Assembly (NCBI GenBank): GCA_019400425.1
Contig: JAFREE010000118.1
Span: forward strand, 1 to 64,000
DNA from: Hymenochaete sp. R1
Lineage: Eukaryota > Basidiomycota > Agaricomycetes > Hymenochaetales > Hymenochaetaceae
Length of the DNA: 64,000 nucleotides
Direction of reading: 5' to 3'
Translations under genes and position numbers: made by a program
The notes under the pieces: model-generated
Databases searched by the model: none
What the model saw: the letters and a program-made list of their open reading frames with translations, nothing else
Told to the model about the DNA's origin: nothing
In this document: positions 36,634 to 48,542 of the stretch, piece after piece
Layout of the letters: every line of letters begins with the position of its first letter
Numbering within the stretch: the first letter of the stretch is position 1

Positions 36634-37413
36634 ATGAACACGTATATCATCAGCCACAAGGCATATACAAAAGCAGCATACCATGCGGCAAAATATCCAC
36701 ATAGACCCGTGAACGGTGTCTTCTTGGGAAAGACTGACTCGGAAATAGTGGAGATCGTTGATACAATCCCTTTGTTACATCACTGGACGAGTCTCAGCCC
36801 CAGTCTTGATATCGGTATAGCTTTGGTGAGAAATTCTCAATTGCATTGCCCTCGGAAGTTCTTCATACTAATCGGTTGTAAATGAGAGGCAGAGACGTAC
36901 GCTCAGTCCAACGGACTTCAGGTAGTGGGTTTTTACCAAGCAAGCGATGATGCTATCGATACCTCTCTCGTCCCGGTAGGGGAAAAGGTCGCGGGAAACA
37001 TCAAATCCTCTTTTTCTAAGGCAATTGCTTTCGTTGTAACTACATTTCATAGCCTTGACTCGTCATGAAGAATTAATTCATTGTTTCAGATTGACGGTTC
37101 CAAGCTCGCGGCTGGAGAACCTGCGCTTCTTGTAAGTGCTTATGTCATATTTTAAAACTATTCTCACCGAAACAATCAATTAAAGCCCTATTTGCCACAA
37201 GGAAGCTCCTCTTCGTGGAGATCTGTCGCTGAAGGCGTCGAACCTTTCACCCCGACGTCTCGCTTCAGACTTGCTCGAGATGATACTCCCAAGCGGACAC
37301 GAGTCTCTATACAGTCATCGACGGTATTTCAGCGGTTAGGGGACTTTGACGACCATTTGGAGGATGTCTCGATCGATTGGCTACGCAACCCAGACTGTCC
37401 CGTCGATGAGTAG
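36634..37413 (+). CDS. ER membrane protein complex subunit EMC8/9 homologue
   Basis: About four exons. EMC inserts tail-anchored and multipass proteins into the ER membrane. EMC8/9 is a cytosolic MPN-like subunit that lacks the metalloprotease residues. Visible signatures: ISHKAYTKAAYHAAKYPHRP then VNGVFLGK at the N-terminus, VDTIPLLHHWTSLSPSLDIG, VVGFYQASDDAIDTSLVPVG then EKVA, and AFV-IDGSKLAAGE, all in family order. The C-terminus (SSSWRSVAEGVEPF, RLGDFDDHLEDVSIDWLRNP) includes the family's conserved DDHL.D.S.DWLN-like end. Length is near the usual 200 residues. The start at 36634 gives the normal N-terminus of the family with no extension. It is divergent from bud32, with 268 bp between starts. 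Confidence 0.85.
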
Positions 37414-37713
37414 AACTGACGAATAGGGATGAAAGGCAGATCTTGACAACATTGATGCAATACAATCTCACCAATTTTTAAATTCGTTCGATACTGCAGA
37501 AGGTTCTTATCCGATAAACACATGTCTAGGAACTTGAACTCTCGGACGATCACGCGAAGCAAGTCTGAGTCTTGCTGATTTGTGCATGTTATACGCCCGA
37601 AAATGGACCGAGATGCATCGGTGGTAATATTGCAACTTGCCACGTCAGGTTTGAACTTGATAAATACTCCTTGGTCTCGCAATCTCTCACTTCTGGTGTG
37701 CTTGCCTTCAATC

Positions 37714-38697
37714 ATGCTTGCTATTATTCTCGCGCTTTTGACGGCCATCCCCTTTGCTTTTGCTCAGAGTTGGTGGACGGTCGAGTGGGATGCGACCGAA
37801 TTCACTTCGTTCTCTGGCGACATGATCGTGCCGAATACTCCCGACTCTGGAGGAACCCCGTATGTCTGGCCCGGGCTGCAACCTGGATCGACCGGTGTTT
37901 TGCAAGCCGTGTTGGATGGAAGGTAATGTACTTGTTCTCAAGTCTAACTATATTTCTCCAACGATCTTAGGTCTGGAACTTGGTGGATCGGAGATGGGTA
38001 CGTGACCCTTACTTGGATGAGAGACGGACTCTGATTCGAAACAGGTACTACGGAACGCCGAGGTTCGTCTCAAACCATTCTGAAGATTACATGTTAGTCA
38101 CACCCACCAAAGTTTGCCCTGGGGTGCGGGATTCAATGCATATCCAGGTGAGCATTGAATGTGCGCCAAACTAAATATATGTTCTTGACGTTCGTCATTA
38201 GGCCAGACCGTGCATTTTGACTTCTCCGTTGATTCGAGCGGGACGTGGACTTGCACGTTATCGGGCCCCGGTTCAGCTGAAACCACATTGGACCTCCCAG
38301 GTTTAGCTATGAACAGGTTCATATCGTTCCCTTCCCTCTTTCTCGGCACTTTACTTACCGATGATCGAACAGAGCCATCCTTGCAGTTGAGCTTTATAGC
38401 GTTCCATTCGACTTCGGACCCGTTACGGTGAGCTTTAGGCGCTTCATTGATTACCTTATCTCCAAATGACAATACTCCGTAGTACCGAAACATTGAGATA
38501 ACAGCAACTACAGCTGCCAGTAGCTGGTGTGATAGGTTTGGCTCAAGCGGTTACAGCAACGGGGTACGTGTTCTAAGCTTTTGTCTATCCATTTCAAGCT
38601 GACAGCTTGAAATTATCTAAAGCAATTCACTGTATCGGGTGCGAGTGCAAATGGTAACACTTGCAGCGTTAGCGAGGTCATTATGCCGAGTGCGTAG
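37714..38697 (+). CDS. Small secreted protein
   Basis: About six small exons. The start MLAIILALLTAIPFAFA is a textbook signal peptide, cleaved before QSWW. The mature part is beta-rich, Trp/Gly-rich: TVEWDATEFTSFSGDMIVPN, YVWPGLQPGSTGVLQAVLDG, SGTWWIGDG-YYGTP, PWGAGFNAYPGQTVHFDFSV, SGTWTCTLSGPGSAETTLDL, ending TCSVSEVIMPS. The pattern suggests an extracellular jelly-roll/lectin-like or glutamic-peptidase-like fold. I cannot identify the family, and no catalytic set is evident. The exact joins in the 38.4-38.65 kb part are uncertain. The secretion call is firm. Confidence 0.65.
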
Positions 38698-39368
38698 CTG
38701 GATGTCGTCGGATCAATGGTTTCGTGTTTGTCGAAGTCGACGTAAACATTGACAAGGAACTGTTCACTAACTCGACGAAGTCGGGGTCAATAAAGTGTTT
38801 CCTTAACATTGAATGTGTTTACACTTCACTCCGTTTCTTTGCCTAATATCAATGGCTCTTCGAGGAATTGGATGTGAGAGCAGTGTGTGAACGGGAACTC
38901 CGAAGCTTAGAAGCGTCCTGAACTGGTTTTCCCCTGCTTGCAATTCAGATATTTGGGTGAACCTATGTAAGTAGCGATGTACAATGTGCTCGAATCGGAG
39001 AATACAATCGATTATTCGTGGGACGAACTCGTAAGTGCAAATTTGGTGCTCAGTCCCTGTGACGTGTCTCTTGCAAGGCTCACCGTACAGTTAAACTACG
39101 CAGATGTAATGACCCAAATCTCCTTCAAGCATGTCGGTTGGACTGCAGTAGCATGTAATACAGACTTTGACGTTTGGCTTACTCAATGAGTGATTCTTCG
39201 TGTTCAAAATTATGGCAATTGTTCGACGCTATGACTAGGGTCTTCAGGTTGGAGCATAAGAGGGTCGCGGTAAATAAAATATCGTCTAAAAACAGCTCTC
39301 CGATGGTATTCCTTACGAGACTATATTGTATCACATAAGAAAAAAATAAGATAAATGCTACATGCACA
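38698..39368. other. Intergenic, no gene seen
   Basis: About 670 bases of convergent 3' flank between the secreted-protein gene and nbs1. A 70-codon plus-strand frame has no support. Confidence 0.45.
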
Positions 39369-42300
39369 TTATTTCCTTGCCCTCTTATTTCGGGCAAAAC
39401 CTTGAAACGCCATCCCTGAGTCCGAATCATCGTCTACGATCTTCGCAGCGCCGCGTTTCTTCCCTTTCTTCATGGGTGAAGACACTTTTGTCTTTGAAGA
39501 GTTCTCAGTTCCCAATGTCGACTGTGGTAGCGTCCCGTTGTCCAGGCTGCCTTCGTCGAGATCGTTTGCATCACAAGCACGGAGTTCGAGTCCAAGCTGA
39601 GACTCGCGGTTCATTGCTGATTTGTACGGAGCTTTCTTCTTGATGGGATTCACTGGGACATCTGCTTCGTCATCATCGTCGAGGAACAGCAGATCAGGAG
39701 CTTGAGGTGTTTGGCTCTTCCCTCGGCCGTTTGAAGCTCTTCCCATTCCAGCTGCTTCATCTTCAGCATTTTCGACAACCTCTTCATCAACAGCCGAGAG
39801 AGCTCGACTCCTTCCTCTTGTTCTCCCGTTTGCTAGCTGAGGAGTCTCCGACTCCAATTTTGTCTGTGTCTGTGACTGTGTTCGACTACGAGGTTTGGGT
39901 ATTTGTGGTACCAAGCTAGATGCCTTGGTTTGCATGAAACCCTTGTTGACCGATTGGCTAGGTTTGAAGGCCGTGTCACTATGCATCGCGTCCTGAGAAT
40001 GAGCCTGGCTTTGAGGCCCTTTCCAATATGCTAATACAAACACTTAAGCGACGTAGAAACACCTTCAGTTGTCGAGCTCACTCACCAGGACCAACTCCAT
40101 AGTCATCCTGCTCCTCTAAGACAAGCTCCACTCGAGGATATTGTCGAACCGCAGATTTCTGCTAGGCATAAGTTGGGTGAAATATATGAATAAGCAGAAG
40201 ACATACCTTTTTGAACTTTTTGAAATTAGGTCGACCTTGCCATTCTGGATTCGACGACCCTAATGCATCTGCGTTCTTTCTTCTCGAGCTTACGCAGTGC
40301 TCGGGAACATCCATTTCCATTATTACCATGAAATTGCCTAATATATTGCTCTCATCCTCAAACTCAGCAAGTACCCGCCAATTCTGGGCCTCATCCTCCT
40401 TATCTTGCTCTGGCTTTGAGATGCGCAAATTGTTAAATTCACGGTCGAAGTCGTCTTCGTGTTTCTTGCCCTTTTTCGTTGAGGCGAGAGCTTGAAGGAA
40501 GGCGGCATCTGTATCAGGCTTCCCAGGTGCAGCACCGTTTGCAGTTCTCTTGGATGTCTGGATCTCATGGTCGGATAGTTGTCGCGCTCCCGCTGTCGGA
40601 GGGTGGGCGGATTGATACGATTGCTGAGGTCTAATTACAGTCTCAGCAGATCTTCTCTCATTGCTTTCGATCCGAACTTCGGCGCCATCATGGTGCACCT
40701 GCGATGGGGTTTCTTCTTCTTCTTCTTGCACAGACGATAGAAGGTTGAGGTGACCAGAACCGCCACTTACGGGTACTGAGTCAGCCTTTTCTGTTGTTAA
40801 CTGCGAGAAGAGTTGACTTGGGTTGCCAGAGAATTGAGACCCAACGCGGTCTGGGTCGGTCTCTTCGAACAACGCCCTGAACCTTTTAAGAGGAGGCTCC
40901 CTTCCAGGATCCACTTCCATGGGCGTGTCCGCAGCGGTATTGGATTGCTCCTCCTCCGTTCCTTGCGTCCGTACCCGCTTCTTCAACAGGGCGGAGCGTG
41001 TTTTTGACGCCTGTCACATGAGTCAGCGTGTGTATTCCAACGATGAAGAAAGGAGAACATACTCCACTTGAAGGAGGCTTATGCTTGGCAGCGGGAAGAT
41101 CCTTCTTTACTTCAAAGAGCTGAGATTCTGAGTCGGTTGATGGATCATCCACACCCAGGATATGAGGTGCTACTGCTTTTGTCAGAGCTCTTTTCACAAG
41201 AGGCTACACGTTTATAATCAGCGATGCGTTGTTTTGTGGGTATTAATGTGACTAACCCGTCTTTTCTGCGTTTGTCCTTCAGGCTCAACACTTGCTCTTG
41301 TTGTTTGATTTCCAGAATGACTTGGCTCTGGTCGCGATTCGTTTTCGGTGACAGGTCGTGCGAGTACAGGTTCGGGTTCCATTGGAGTCGTGGCTCTTGA
41401 AGTTGTAGTGCGTTTGGGCAGTGCCCTCTTTCTTGAACCCGAAGCTGCAGGTTGAGAAGACTCTTCATGGATGCTCGGTGTATGGTCCGTGTTGTTAAGT
41501 TCTATTGATATAATATCAGCATTTGGACAACATTGGTTCGTGACACAAATAAACACTCACTTGTCTGGGAGCGGTATAGCAAGGTTGTGTCAGCTAGGAA
41601 GACGGCCTCCAGAAGTCGCACTTTCTCTGTCAGCAATAAGTTTGCACTTGAAAGAGGCGTTCAACATACGGAATACACAATATTTAAGGCCAAACCCACG
41701 CTCTCAAAACGTCTTCGAAGTCATTCCACATTTCAGCCGCAGAACTCTCCAATACCGACGCTTCTCCAAGGACAACAAGCCCTCCGCTTCCATCAGACTC
41801 CACTTTGCGTTTGTTGCGGGAAAGTGCCTGCTTCCATCTTACCGGTCCTCCTGAGACACAAAATACTTCGTATTCACCTCCTCCAGCTTCAATAAGCATA
41901 CGCAAGTCCGACTCTATCTCTTCCCTATTACTCAGGAAGATAATCCTCCAACCACGGAGCAAACCAGAGCGGCTCGCTTTAGGAACCCAGACATCTGCGC
42001 CTCGTAGAGACGGCGGAAGGCTCGGGCTGAGTGATGGTCGATATTTTGCTTCATCTGGCAGAGTGAACTCCTGTTCCAAAAGTGAAGGGCCTTCGGCGGC
42101 ACTTCCAGAAGACCCAAGTCTGACAAGCTCCTTTAGCCATTCCGGCTTAACGAATGAAGCGGAGGACAGAAGCGATATGGCTGAAGAAGCCGAGGGTTCA
42201 AATGCCGCTGTAACATTATGCGTGATTTTCGTGTGGGGCGATGAGACCACTTTTATTCCCATAGATGCGCATTGCTCGAGAGCAACGTTTAAGGTCTTGG

Positions 42301-42858
42301 GAAGGACAAAACAACAGACCGGTCTCCAACGGACTCTATTGTAGGAATATCCGAAACGTAAGTTATACACGGAGTAAGAGTGGAGAAAGACTCACATTAT
42401 GAAAATTCCTGTCACAATTGCAATGGATTCCTCGCCGTGGAGTTCAGTCTCAGAAGAAGCGCCAGTAGACAACCTTTCTTTCGTTACTGAGTGGACTATT
42501 GGGAGGGGTTTATTTCGATGATTTTGTAATGTCAGGGAAGGTTTAAATGTCGGATCGTTCTACGAGTGTCGAGTCATAAATCAGAAGGTGTTATAAAATG
42601 CAATTTTACTCACTACTTTATTGACAGGGCATTCACCGACAACCAAAGTCAAGTGCTCACCCGACACCTTGGGATTTGCAATGATGAGTTGGAGAGGGTG
42701 CTTTTGTTTCCTTCCTAGCGGATATTTTTTACCAGGTTTCAGCAGTTTCTGTTCTTTGACGCGTCAGCCTCTGAGTACTTCAACGCTGAAGAGGTCTTAC
42801 TTGTCTGTTCCAAGTTCGTGGACCCTTCCTGGTCGAAAGGCCCTTCTACAAGCCACAT
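39369..42858 (-). CDS. nbs1: Nbs1 (nibrin), MRN complex DNA double-strand-break subunit
   Basis: About nine exons. Nbs1 links Mre11-Rad50 to Tel1/ATM and phosphoproteins at DNA breaks. The start MWLVEGPFDQEGSTNLEQTK joins (donor 42800, acceptor before 42753) to QKLLKPGKKYPLGRKQKHPL, the beta strands of an FHA domain, with IIANPKVSGEHLTLVVGE giving the S-x-x-H phosphopeptide loop. Two BRCT-like repeats follow (VRWRPVCCFVLPKTLN, PEWLKELVRLG; then GWRIIFLSNREEIESDLRML). The long middle is disordered and Ser/Pro-rich. The Mre11-binding motif NFKKFKK is conserved, followed by YPRVELVLEEQDDYG. The extreme C-terminus DDDSDSGMAFQGFARNKRAR matches the acidic-plus-FxF ATM/Tel1-binding motif. Every functional module of the family is present. 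Length (about 900) is in the fungal range. Divergent from the proteasome gene. Confidence 0.85.
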
Positions 42859-43553
42859 GCTGAGCCGGTGACAATCGCTCGTATCCGTAACCAGTATTGT
42901 TGCCCCAGTTGTTTGCGCCAAAAGTCGACCCGCACACAGTTCACAGGATGGTAACGGAACCGGCCAACTTCTGTGGTTGTAGTCGAAGGTTTAAGTCGGT
43001 GGTGGGACAGGCCTGCCAACCGTGAAACAGTAAACCGTTGCATGAGAAAGAGGCACGTGCTTTTTCGTGCCGCCTTCCGAGGCTTCCTTTAAATTTCTTA
43101 AGCTTAAGCTTCAAACCTGTATTTCGTCACTTCCCTCCACCGATACATCCTTATGCATGCCAACCACTGCTATGCCTTACCGAAGCCTACTTTAATTTTT
43201 GAAGCTGAAACCAGAATTGCTAGGGAAAAAATGAGACTACAGTATATATGACTGTGGTTCTGACCGTTGGTGGTTCGTCCCACAAATATTCAACTATCCA
43301 AAGAGTATATCGGTTTGAAGTATCAGATGCTTTCTAGCAAGAAATAAGGAGTGATTGTGCGCAGTGAACACTGCATGCTCAACCAAGATAATCTACCGCA
43401 TACATATTCAAAATAAGCAATTAGCTCCCACGCCTGAGCACTTCCACCATGACGCGCGTCGCGTTCGGTCGACGCGCAAGCAAGCATCGAGCGAGCTATT
43501 CTCGAGACCATCCCTTACTTTTTAATCTCTTCATCTTCTTCGTTCTCAATATC
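42859..43553. promoter_or_regulatory. Divergent intergenic region between nbs1 and the proteasome gene
   Basis: About 700 bases between two ATGs, holding both promoters. A TATATA stretch occurs near 43,245. A 25-bp CTTAAGCTTAAGCTT-like repeat lies near 43,100. No coding sequence. Confidence 0.5.
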
Positions 43554-44645
43554 ATGGATCACTTTCCGACAAATTGGGGAAGGCCTGTGAGGTTTTTTCG
43601 GTAACTGATTAAGAGAAGTTTCTAAATCTCCTTATTGGAATACATTCAGCGTAGCGATGTATTTGACATGTACAATGCGTTCCCCAATCATCATCGGCCA
43701 GACAATAGCAGAGCCTATGGGGTGTCTTCTGGTGGGGTGCAACATACGCAGTACGTTACATTTATCATGTGTTACTGACTATGAGCTTATGCGTGCGTTA
43801 TCACAGGCAACCGATCGTGACGGGTACAAGCGTCCTTGCATTCAAGTACAAAGATGGGATTATAATGGCAGCTGATAACCTCGGTATACTACTTGCTCTA
43901 TTTTCTTGTTAGTGCATACTCACTCTGAATCACAAAGGCTCGTACGGCTCTCTGGCACGCTTCAAGGATGTCCAGCGTCTGCACCCTGTTGGTTCCTATA
44001 CCCTCATTGGCGCTGGTGGCGACATTTCCGACTTCCAGGCAATCCAGCGTATTCTTGAAGATCTTCTCATTGAAGAAGAGACGACGAAGGATTACGAACA
44101 TAAGCTCGGGCCGAAGGAAATTCACGAGTTTTTGTCGCAGATGATGTACCGGAGACGATCAAAGTTCAATCCATTATGGAATACTCTCATCGTTGGCGGA
44201 GTCAAAGACAATGAAAAGTGGGTTCTTATTTGGGTGTTCTTCAGATCGTTTTTTGAACAATCAAACTCGTGCTGCCAGGTTCCTGTCGTACGTGGACTTG
44301 AAAGGGGTTACATACTCCTCCAACACTATCGCAACGGGCTTCGGTGCTTATCTTGCCATCCCGCTCTTGCGAAGCCATGTCGAGGGCAGGGAAAATGAAT
44401 TGACGGAAGCGCAAGCGGTATCCATAATGGAAATGTGCCTCAAAGTTCTCTTCTACAGAGATGCTCGTTCGTTAAACAAGGTTCGAAATTCCTCTCATCT
44501 GCCTATACTCCGTTCGTTAATCCTCAAACAGTATCAAATTGCTACTATAACCGAGGCAGGAATTAACATCTCCGAGTCGAAGTCTGTGGAAACCGAGTGG
44601 GGCTTTGCAGAAGGCATTCGTGGATATGGTGCGCAGACGCAGTGA
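43554..44645 (+). CDS. pre4: 20S proteasome subunit beta-7 (Pre4/PSMB4)
   Basis: Six exons (43554-43586, 43650-43750, 43807-43883, 43938-44217, 44279-44480, 44532-44645) join to 268 residues, the expected size. This beta subunit is structural: the propeptide is kept or trimmed and the catalytic Thr is absent. After the prosegment (MDHFPTNWGRP and FDMYNAFPNHHRPDN) the mature chain begins at QPIVTGTSVLAFKYKDGIIM then AADNL, with TGTS in place of the TTTL of active subunits. Then GSYGSLARFKDVQRLHPVG, YTLIGAGGDISDFQAIQRIL, FLSYVDLKGVTYSSNTIATG, LTEAQAVSIMEMCLKVLFYR and DAR, ending ITEAGINISESKSVETEWGF. A partial decayed copy lies downstream at about 46619-46937. Confidence 0.95.
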
Positions 44646-45216
44646 AAGTTGTATAGTGTTAGACCACAGTAATGTATTCTTCTTTTTCTTCAATGCTATG
44701 GCTGTATTATTTTACGAAAGCGACTCAACCAGGTGTGATCCAGCGTGTAAGTGAGTATCTTAGCTCTCCATAGCGAACCAGACTCGTTCGATTCTGGATA
44801 GACATTGAGCCTCGACGAGTGTGTCATTGTTTCGTGACGTGTCCTAACTTTGTAGACCTTTGCCTTTCTATGCAAACACAGGGCTCCGATGGCACTCGTC
44901 GGTTGTGGGGATTTCTTTCTCCTTTCCAATCGTTCATTGTGCACATCGGAAAATTCAAAGCGGCGAAATTATTCTTTGAATTCGTAAAGCGCACGTTCCG
45001 ATATGAGCCGTCAATCATATTTCACGTTGAAACGAATTGTGCGAACGCCGTTGCTTTCTTCGGCGAGAGCGCTAGGTCATGAGCGGCGTCGATGCGATAG
45101 CTTGGTAAGAACGTTCACTACATTCGATATTGTTGCAAGCTCTGCTCGTCTCGACTTAGTCATGCTGTTCGGTGAGAACACAAAATCCCCGAAGGCTTGC
45201 TACATTTTCTAATGCA
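44646..45216. other. Intergenic, no gene seen
   Basis: About 570 bases between the proteasome gene and the GST1 promoter. Open frames under 90 codons overlap on both strands. Confidence 0.45.
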
Positions 45217-45222
45217 TATAAG
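45217..45222 (+). promoter_or_regulatory. TATA element of GST1 (GCATATAAG)
   Basis: TGCATATAAGAG, 116 bp before the ATG. The same GCATATAA core occurs at 108 and 123 bp before the next two GST genes. Confidence 0.65.
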
Positions 45223-45332
45223 AGCTCAGCTTCGACTGGCTCTAAGCAACAACCAACAACTTCATTTTACTTCACTCGAAGCAACCAAGTAACGCAAGCA
45301 ATACAGGACGGGCAACCTTTGATTCGAAAATA

Positions 45333-46135
45333 ATGACAGTCAAAATCATTGGTGCCCCGCTTTCTCCCGCCACTCGTGTAGTGATGGTCACTCTACGGGA
45401 GATCAACATCCCGTACCAACTCATTCGTATTGATTTATTCAAAGGCGAGCATAAGACTCCCGAATATCTCGAAAACAAACATCCATTCGGCCAGATTCCC
45501 GTTCTCGTTCGTACTTTTTTCTTGATGAATTTAATGTAAGAAGAAATTTATCTGATCTTCCGTCAATTGCAATAGATTGAAGAAGACGGATTCCGCCTTT
45601 TCGAGTCTCGCGCCATCGCACGCTACCTCATCTCCAAATACGCACCTGACTCTGCATTGATCCCCAAGGAGCCGAAAGCGAACGCGATCTTCGAGCAGGC
45701 GATGGCCATCGAAAATAACGACTTCCATCCATATGCTTCTGGACTTGCCTCCGAGAAGATTTTCAACCCTATGTTTGGTTTGCAGGGCAACGACGAGAAG
45801 GCTGCTGAATACGAGAAGAGCCTGACGGACAAGTTGGACGGATACGAACGAATTCTCTCTAAAAGCAAATACCTGGCTGGTGACGTAAGTTTTTCAAGAT
45901 TCACGATCAATCCGAAGCCTTCGATCTGTTTCACTGATAAACGTAGAATATCACCTTAGCAGATTTGGTCCACCTTCCATACGGCACGATGCTGGTCGAA
46001 CGAGTTGGGTTCAAAGGCTTTGTTGACAAGGAGAAGTTTCCCAACGTGGCTCGATGGTACGACGATATCGCTACCCGCGACTCCTGGAAGACTGTTCAGC
46101 AGGAGATGGGGGAACTTTTGGCCAAGTCTAACTAA
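45333..46135 (+). CDS. Phi-class glutathione S-transferase 1 (tandem array)
   Basis: Three exons (45333-45506, 45576-45884, 45947-46135) give 223 residues. GSTs conjugate glutathione to electrophiles in the cytosol. The thioredoxin-fold N-domain (about 1-80) has the phi-class signatures: MTVKIIGAPLSPATRVVMVT with catalytic-type Ser11, GEHKTPEYLENKHPFGQIPV, and the glutathione-binding FRLFESRAIARYL. The helical C-domain carries EQAMAIENNDFHPYASGLAS, DGYERILSKSKYLAGD-NITL and FPNVARWYDDIATRDSWKTV. Intron positions are identical to GST2 and GST3. First of three tandem copies on the plus strand. It alone keeps Ala13 and Arg15 of the phi-class SxATR active-site motif. Confidence 0.93.
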
Positions 46136-46618
46136 TGAACATTGTAAAAACAATCGGTGTCTGTATACGGAGCAAATCAGTCTGAATGGTAAAGATAGAT
46201 TTGGATTTTGTTGCCGGCAGTTGCAGAAACTTGAAGGGGTCATGACGATGATGAGATATATCAGTCCAGTCCTTGAAGTTCAATGGCGCGCTGAATTGTT
46301 CATACAAACAAGGACAAGCATCTTTAAAGAAAGACAAATATCTCAAATATCTCGCTCGCGCGCACATCACGTGTAGAGGGAGTGAAATTCAAACTGGGAA
46401 AACGCACCAAAGAATCCGGGTCGGTTGTACTCATTGACTTCCAGCTTCTCATTTTTCCCACTTGTGTAGACCGTGCTTCCTGCATGGGTTGTTCTCATGA
46501 CATTCCGAAGGGAACCTATCCTACCAACTGGAGAAGGTCTATGAGCCTCGACGAAAAGCACTTAAGAGAAGATTCTTCGACCGAATCTTGGAGACAGCCG
46601 CATTTTCGCAAGTAGCCT

Positions 46619-46937
46619 ATCGGAATGAGCTTTGGTGTCCTGCACTGAAATGCAAGAATGGGTCGTAACGACTGTCGATAACAGTATGGATCCATGTTGA
46701 CGGAATTAGCGAAAGCGCAATCCGTCGTGGTCCGTGGAGATGTGCCTTTAAATATTACTTTCCGAAAACACTCGTTCACTGAAGAAGCTACGGCATACTA
46801 TTCGCCCACCGACGCGCTGTCCATTAACACTCCAAATAACGGAAGCAGGCATCAACTTCTTTGAACAGAAATCGGTGATACCGAGCGGGTCGAGGGCTCA
46901 GCGAAAGACATTCATGGATGGTCCACAGACGCAGTGA
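46619..46937 (+). pseudogene. Decayed fragment of pre4 (beta-7 proteasome subunit)
   Basis: Base-level similarity to the 3' exons of the intact gene upstream. ATCGGAATGAGCTTTGGTG matches ATCGCAACGGGCTTCGGTG. The stretches TTGACGGAA, GAGATGTGCCT and CACTCGTTCACTGAAGAAG match exon 5. From 46836 the last exon aligns nearly throughout. ATA ACG GAA GCA GGC reads ITEAGINFFEQKSV against ITEAGINISESKSV, and both end Q-T-Q-stop. Indels between the blocks break the frame, and the 5' exons are missing or unrecognisable. It sits 799 bp before the GST2 ATG, comparable to the 687 bp between intact pre4 and GST1. This suggests that a pre4-3'-end plus GST unit was duplicated. Confidence 0.8.
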
Positions 46938-47627
46938 GAGGCGCGGTGTTTCATTGCAGGTATGTATCACTTCGCCTTTCCAATCCCATGCTTGTATTCA
47001 TCACGAACTTTGTCTCTAACAAGCATCGAGGTGTCTTTGTAATTGCTCTTGATGGTTCATAGCGCGTCTGAGCACCCGCACGATGGAGACAATTTTCTGG
47101 GAAAGCCGGACCAGGCTTCGTTTGACTGGGTAATTGCCTGCAGATTCCTTACAACGACAAAGCGAATGGAATTGTCCTTGAAGGTACTTAGCCTCGGGTA
47201 CCTTCCACGTATCAAGTACTATGGTTGCGATGAAAACGAGACCTTGGCTAGAACATTCATGTGAGCATTCTTTTGTACGGATAGGTCAGTGTATGTCGCA
47301 CGCTTTCTTCTATCAGGGGTATTCTAGGCATTCCCGATTGTCTGTATGACCTCAACATCCTCACGTACTTCTGCATCGATAGCTTTCTTTGGTAGTGCAC
47401 CATCAATTCTGATGTCAACGGAAGCAAATCACACGCATTCTCGTGTACCTCTTCGGTATCGAGCCAGGTGATGGGCGGCGATGTTGCGACTTTTTGGTAA
47501 GTCCCTTCGCAACGAGTCGTGTCAGCTGACAAAGAACAGAGAACTCTGGTCATATTGATTTGGTGATCTTTCCGTCTCGGTTCAAAGCTTTACAATTCAA
47601 TACAAAAGTATGGGCTCCCATAACGCA
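46938..47627. other. Intergenic between pre4 remnant and GST2, no gene seen
   Basis: About 690 bases, no supportable frame. It probably descends from the duplicated intergenic spacer, though similarity to 44646-45216 is not evident by eye. Confidence 0.4.
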
Positions 47628-47634
47628 TATAAAG
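47628..47634 (+). promoter_or_regulatory. TATA element of GST2 (GCATATAAAG)
   Basis: ACGCATATAAAGA, 102-108 bp before the GST2 ATG. The core is identical to the GST3 element. Confidence 0.7.
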
Positions 47635-47735
47635 ACTGGCTTCGAACGGTCCAGGAGAGCAGCGCCGACCAGTTTCATTCCACATCGCCAACAGGACCTA
47701 GCAACTTAACTTGACGCAGAATAGAATCGATCACA

Positions 47736-48542
47736 ATGACGGTCAAGATCATCGGTCTTCCTCTTTCTACTTGCACTCGGTCAGTGACAGTCGCTCTCCG
47801 CGAGATCGATGTGCCATACGAGATTATTCCCGTCGACTTCGGCAAAAAGGAGCACAAGGAACCCGACTACCTCGAGAACAAGCACCCCTTCGGCCAAATT
47901 CCCGTACTTGTGAGTATAGTACTTGCTTCCGGTACTTTATCATGCATACGCCACCAAGGCACTAACCATTTCCTACTTCTAGATTGAAGAGGATGGGTTC
48001 CGCCTTTTTGAGTCTCGTGCCATCGCACGCTACCTCATCACCAAATACGCACCAAACTCTACGTTGATCCCGAGGGAACCGAAAGCAAACGCGATCTTTG
48101 AGCAGGCGATGGCCATCGAAAACAACGATTTCTACCCGTACGCTTCCGGCCTTGTGGGGGAGAAGGTCTTCAAGCCTATGTTTGGTTTGCAAGGCAACGA
48201 CGAGAAGGCTGCTGAATACGAGAAGAGTTTAACGGACAAATTAGACGGCTACGAGCGTATTCTTTCTAAGAGCAAGTACTTGGCTGGTGACGTGAGTTTT
48301 GCAAACCGCACTCAAACTTATGTTCCTAATAAAATTGATAATTAACGTAGAATATTACACTTGCGGACTTGCTTCACCTCCCATACGGCTCGGCTCTAGT
48401 GGAACAGGTTGGGTTCAAGGGGTATGTCGATAAGGAGAAGTTCCCCAACGTCGCGCGTTGGTACGCCGATATCTCTTCCCTCGAGTCTTGGAAGATCGTC
48501 CAAAAGGAGATGACGGACTTCTTGGCCAAGTCCAAGCAGTGA
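47736..48542 (+). CDS. Phi-class glutathione S-transferase 2 (tandem array)
   Basis: Three exons (47736-47909, 47983-48291, 48351-48542), 224 residues. Same fold and intron positions as GST1: MTVKIIGLPLSTCTRSVTVA, EHKEPDYLENKHPFGQIPVL, IEEDGFRLFESRAIARYLIT, LVGEKVFKPMFGLQGNDEKA, NITLADLLHLPYGSALVEQV, ending FLAKSKQ. It is very close to GST1 through exon 2 (ANAIFEQAMAIENNDF and GLQGNDEKAAEYEKSLTDKL are shared). Ser11 is kept, but the phi-class Ala13 is Cys (STCTR), which could add a thiol next to the glutathione site. Intact, with an in-frame stop and no frameshift. Confidence 0.93.
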
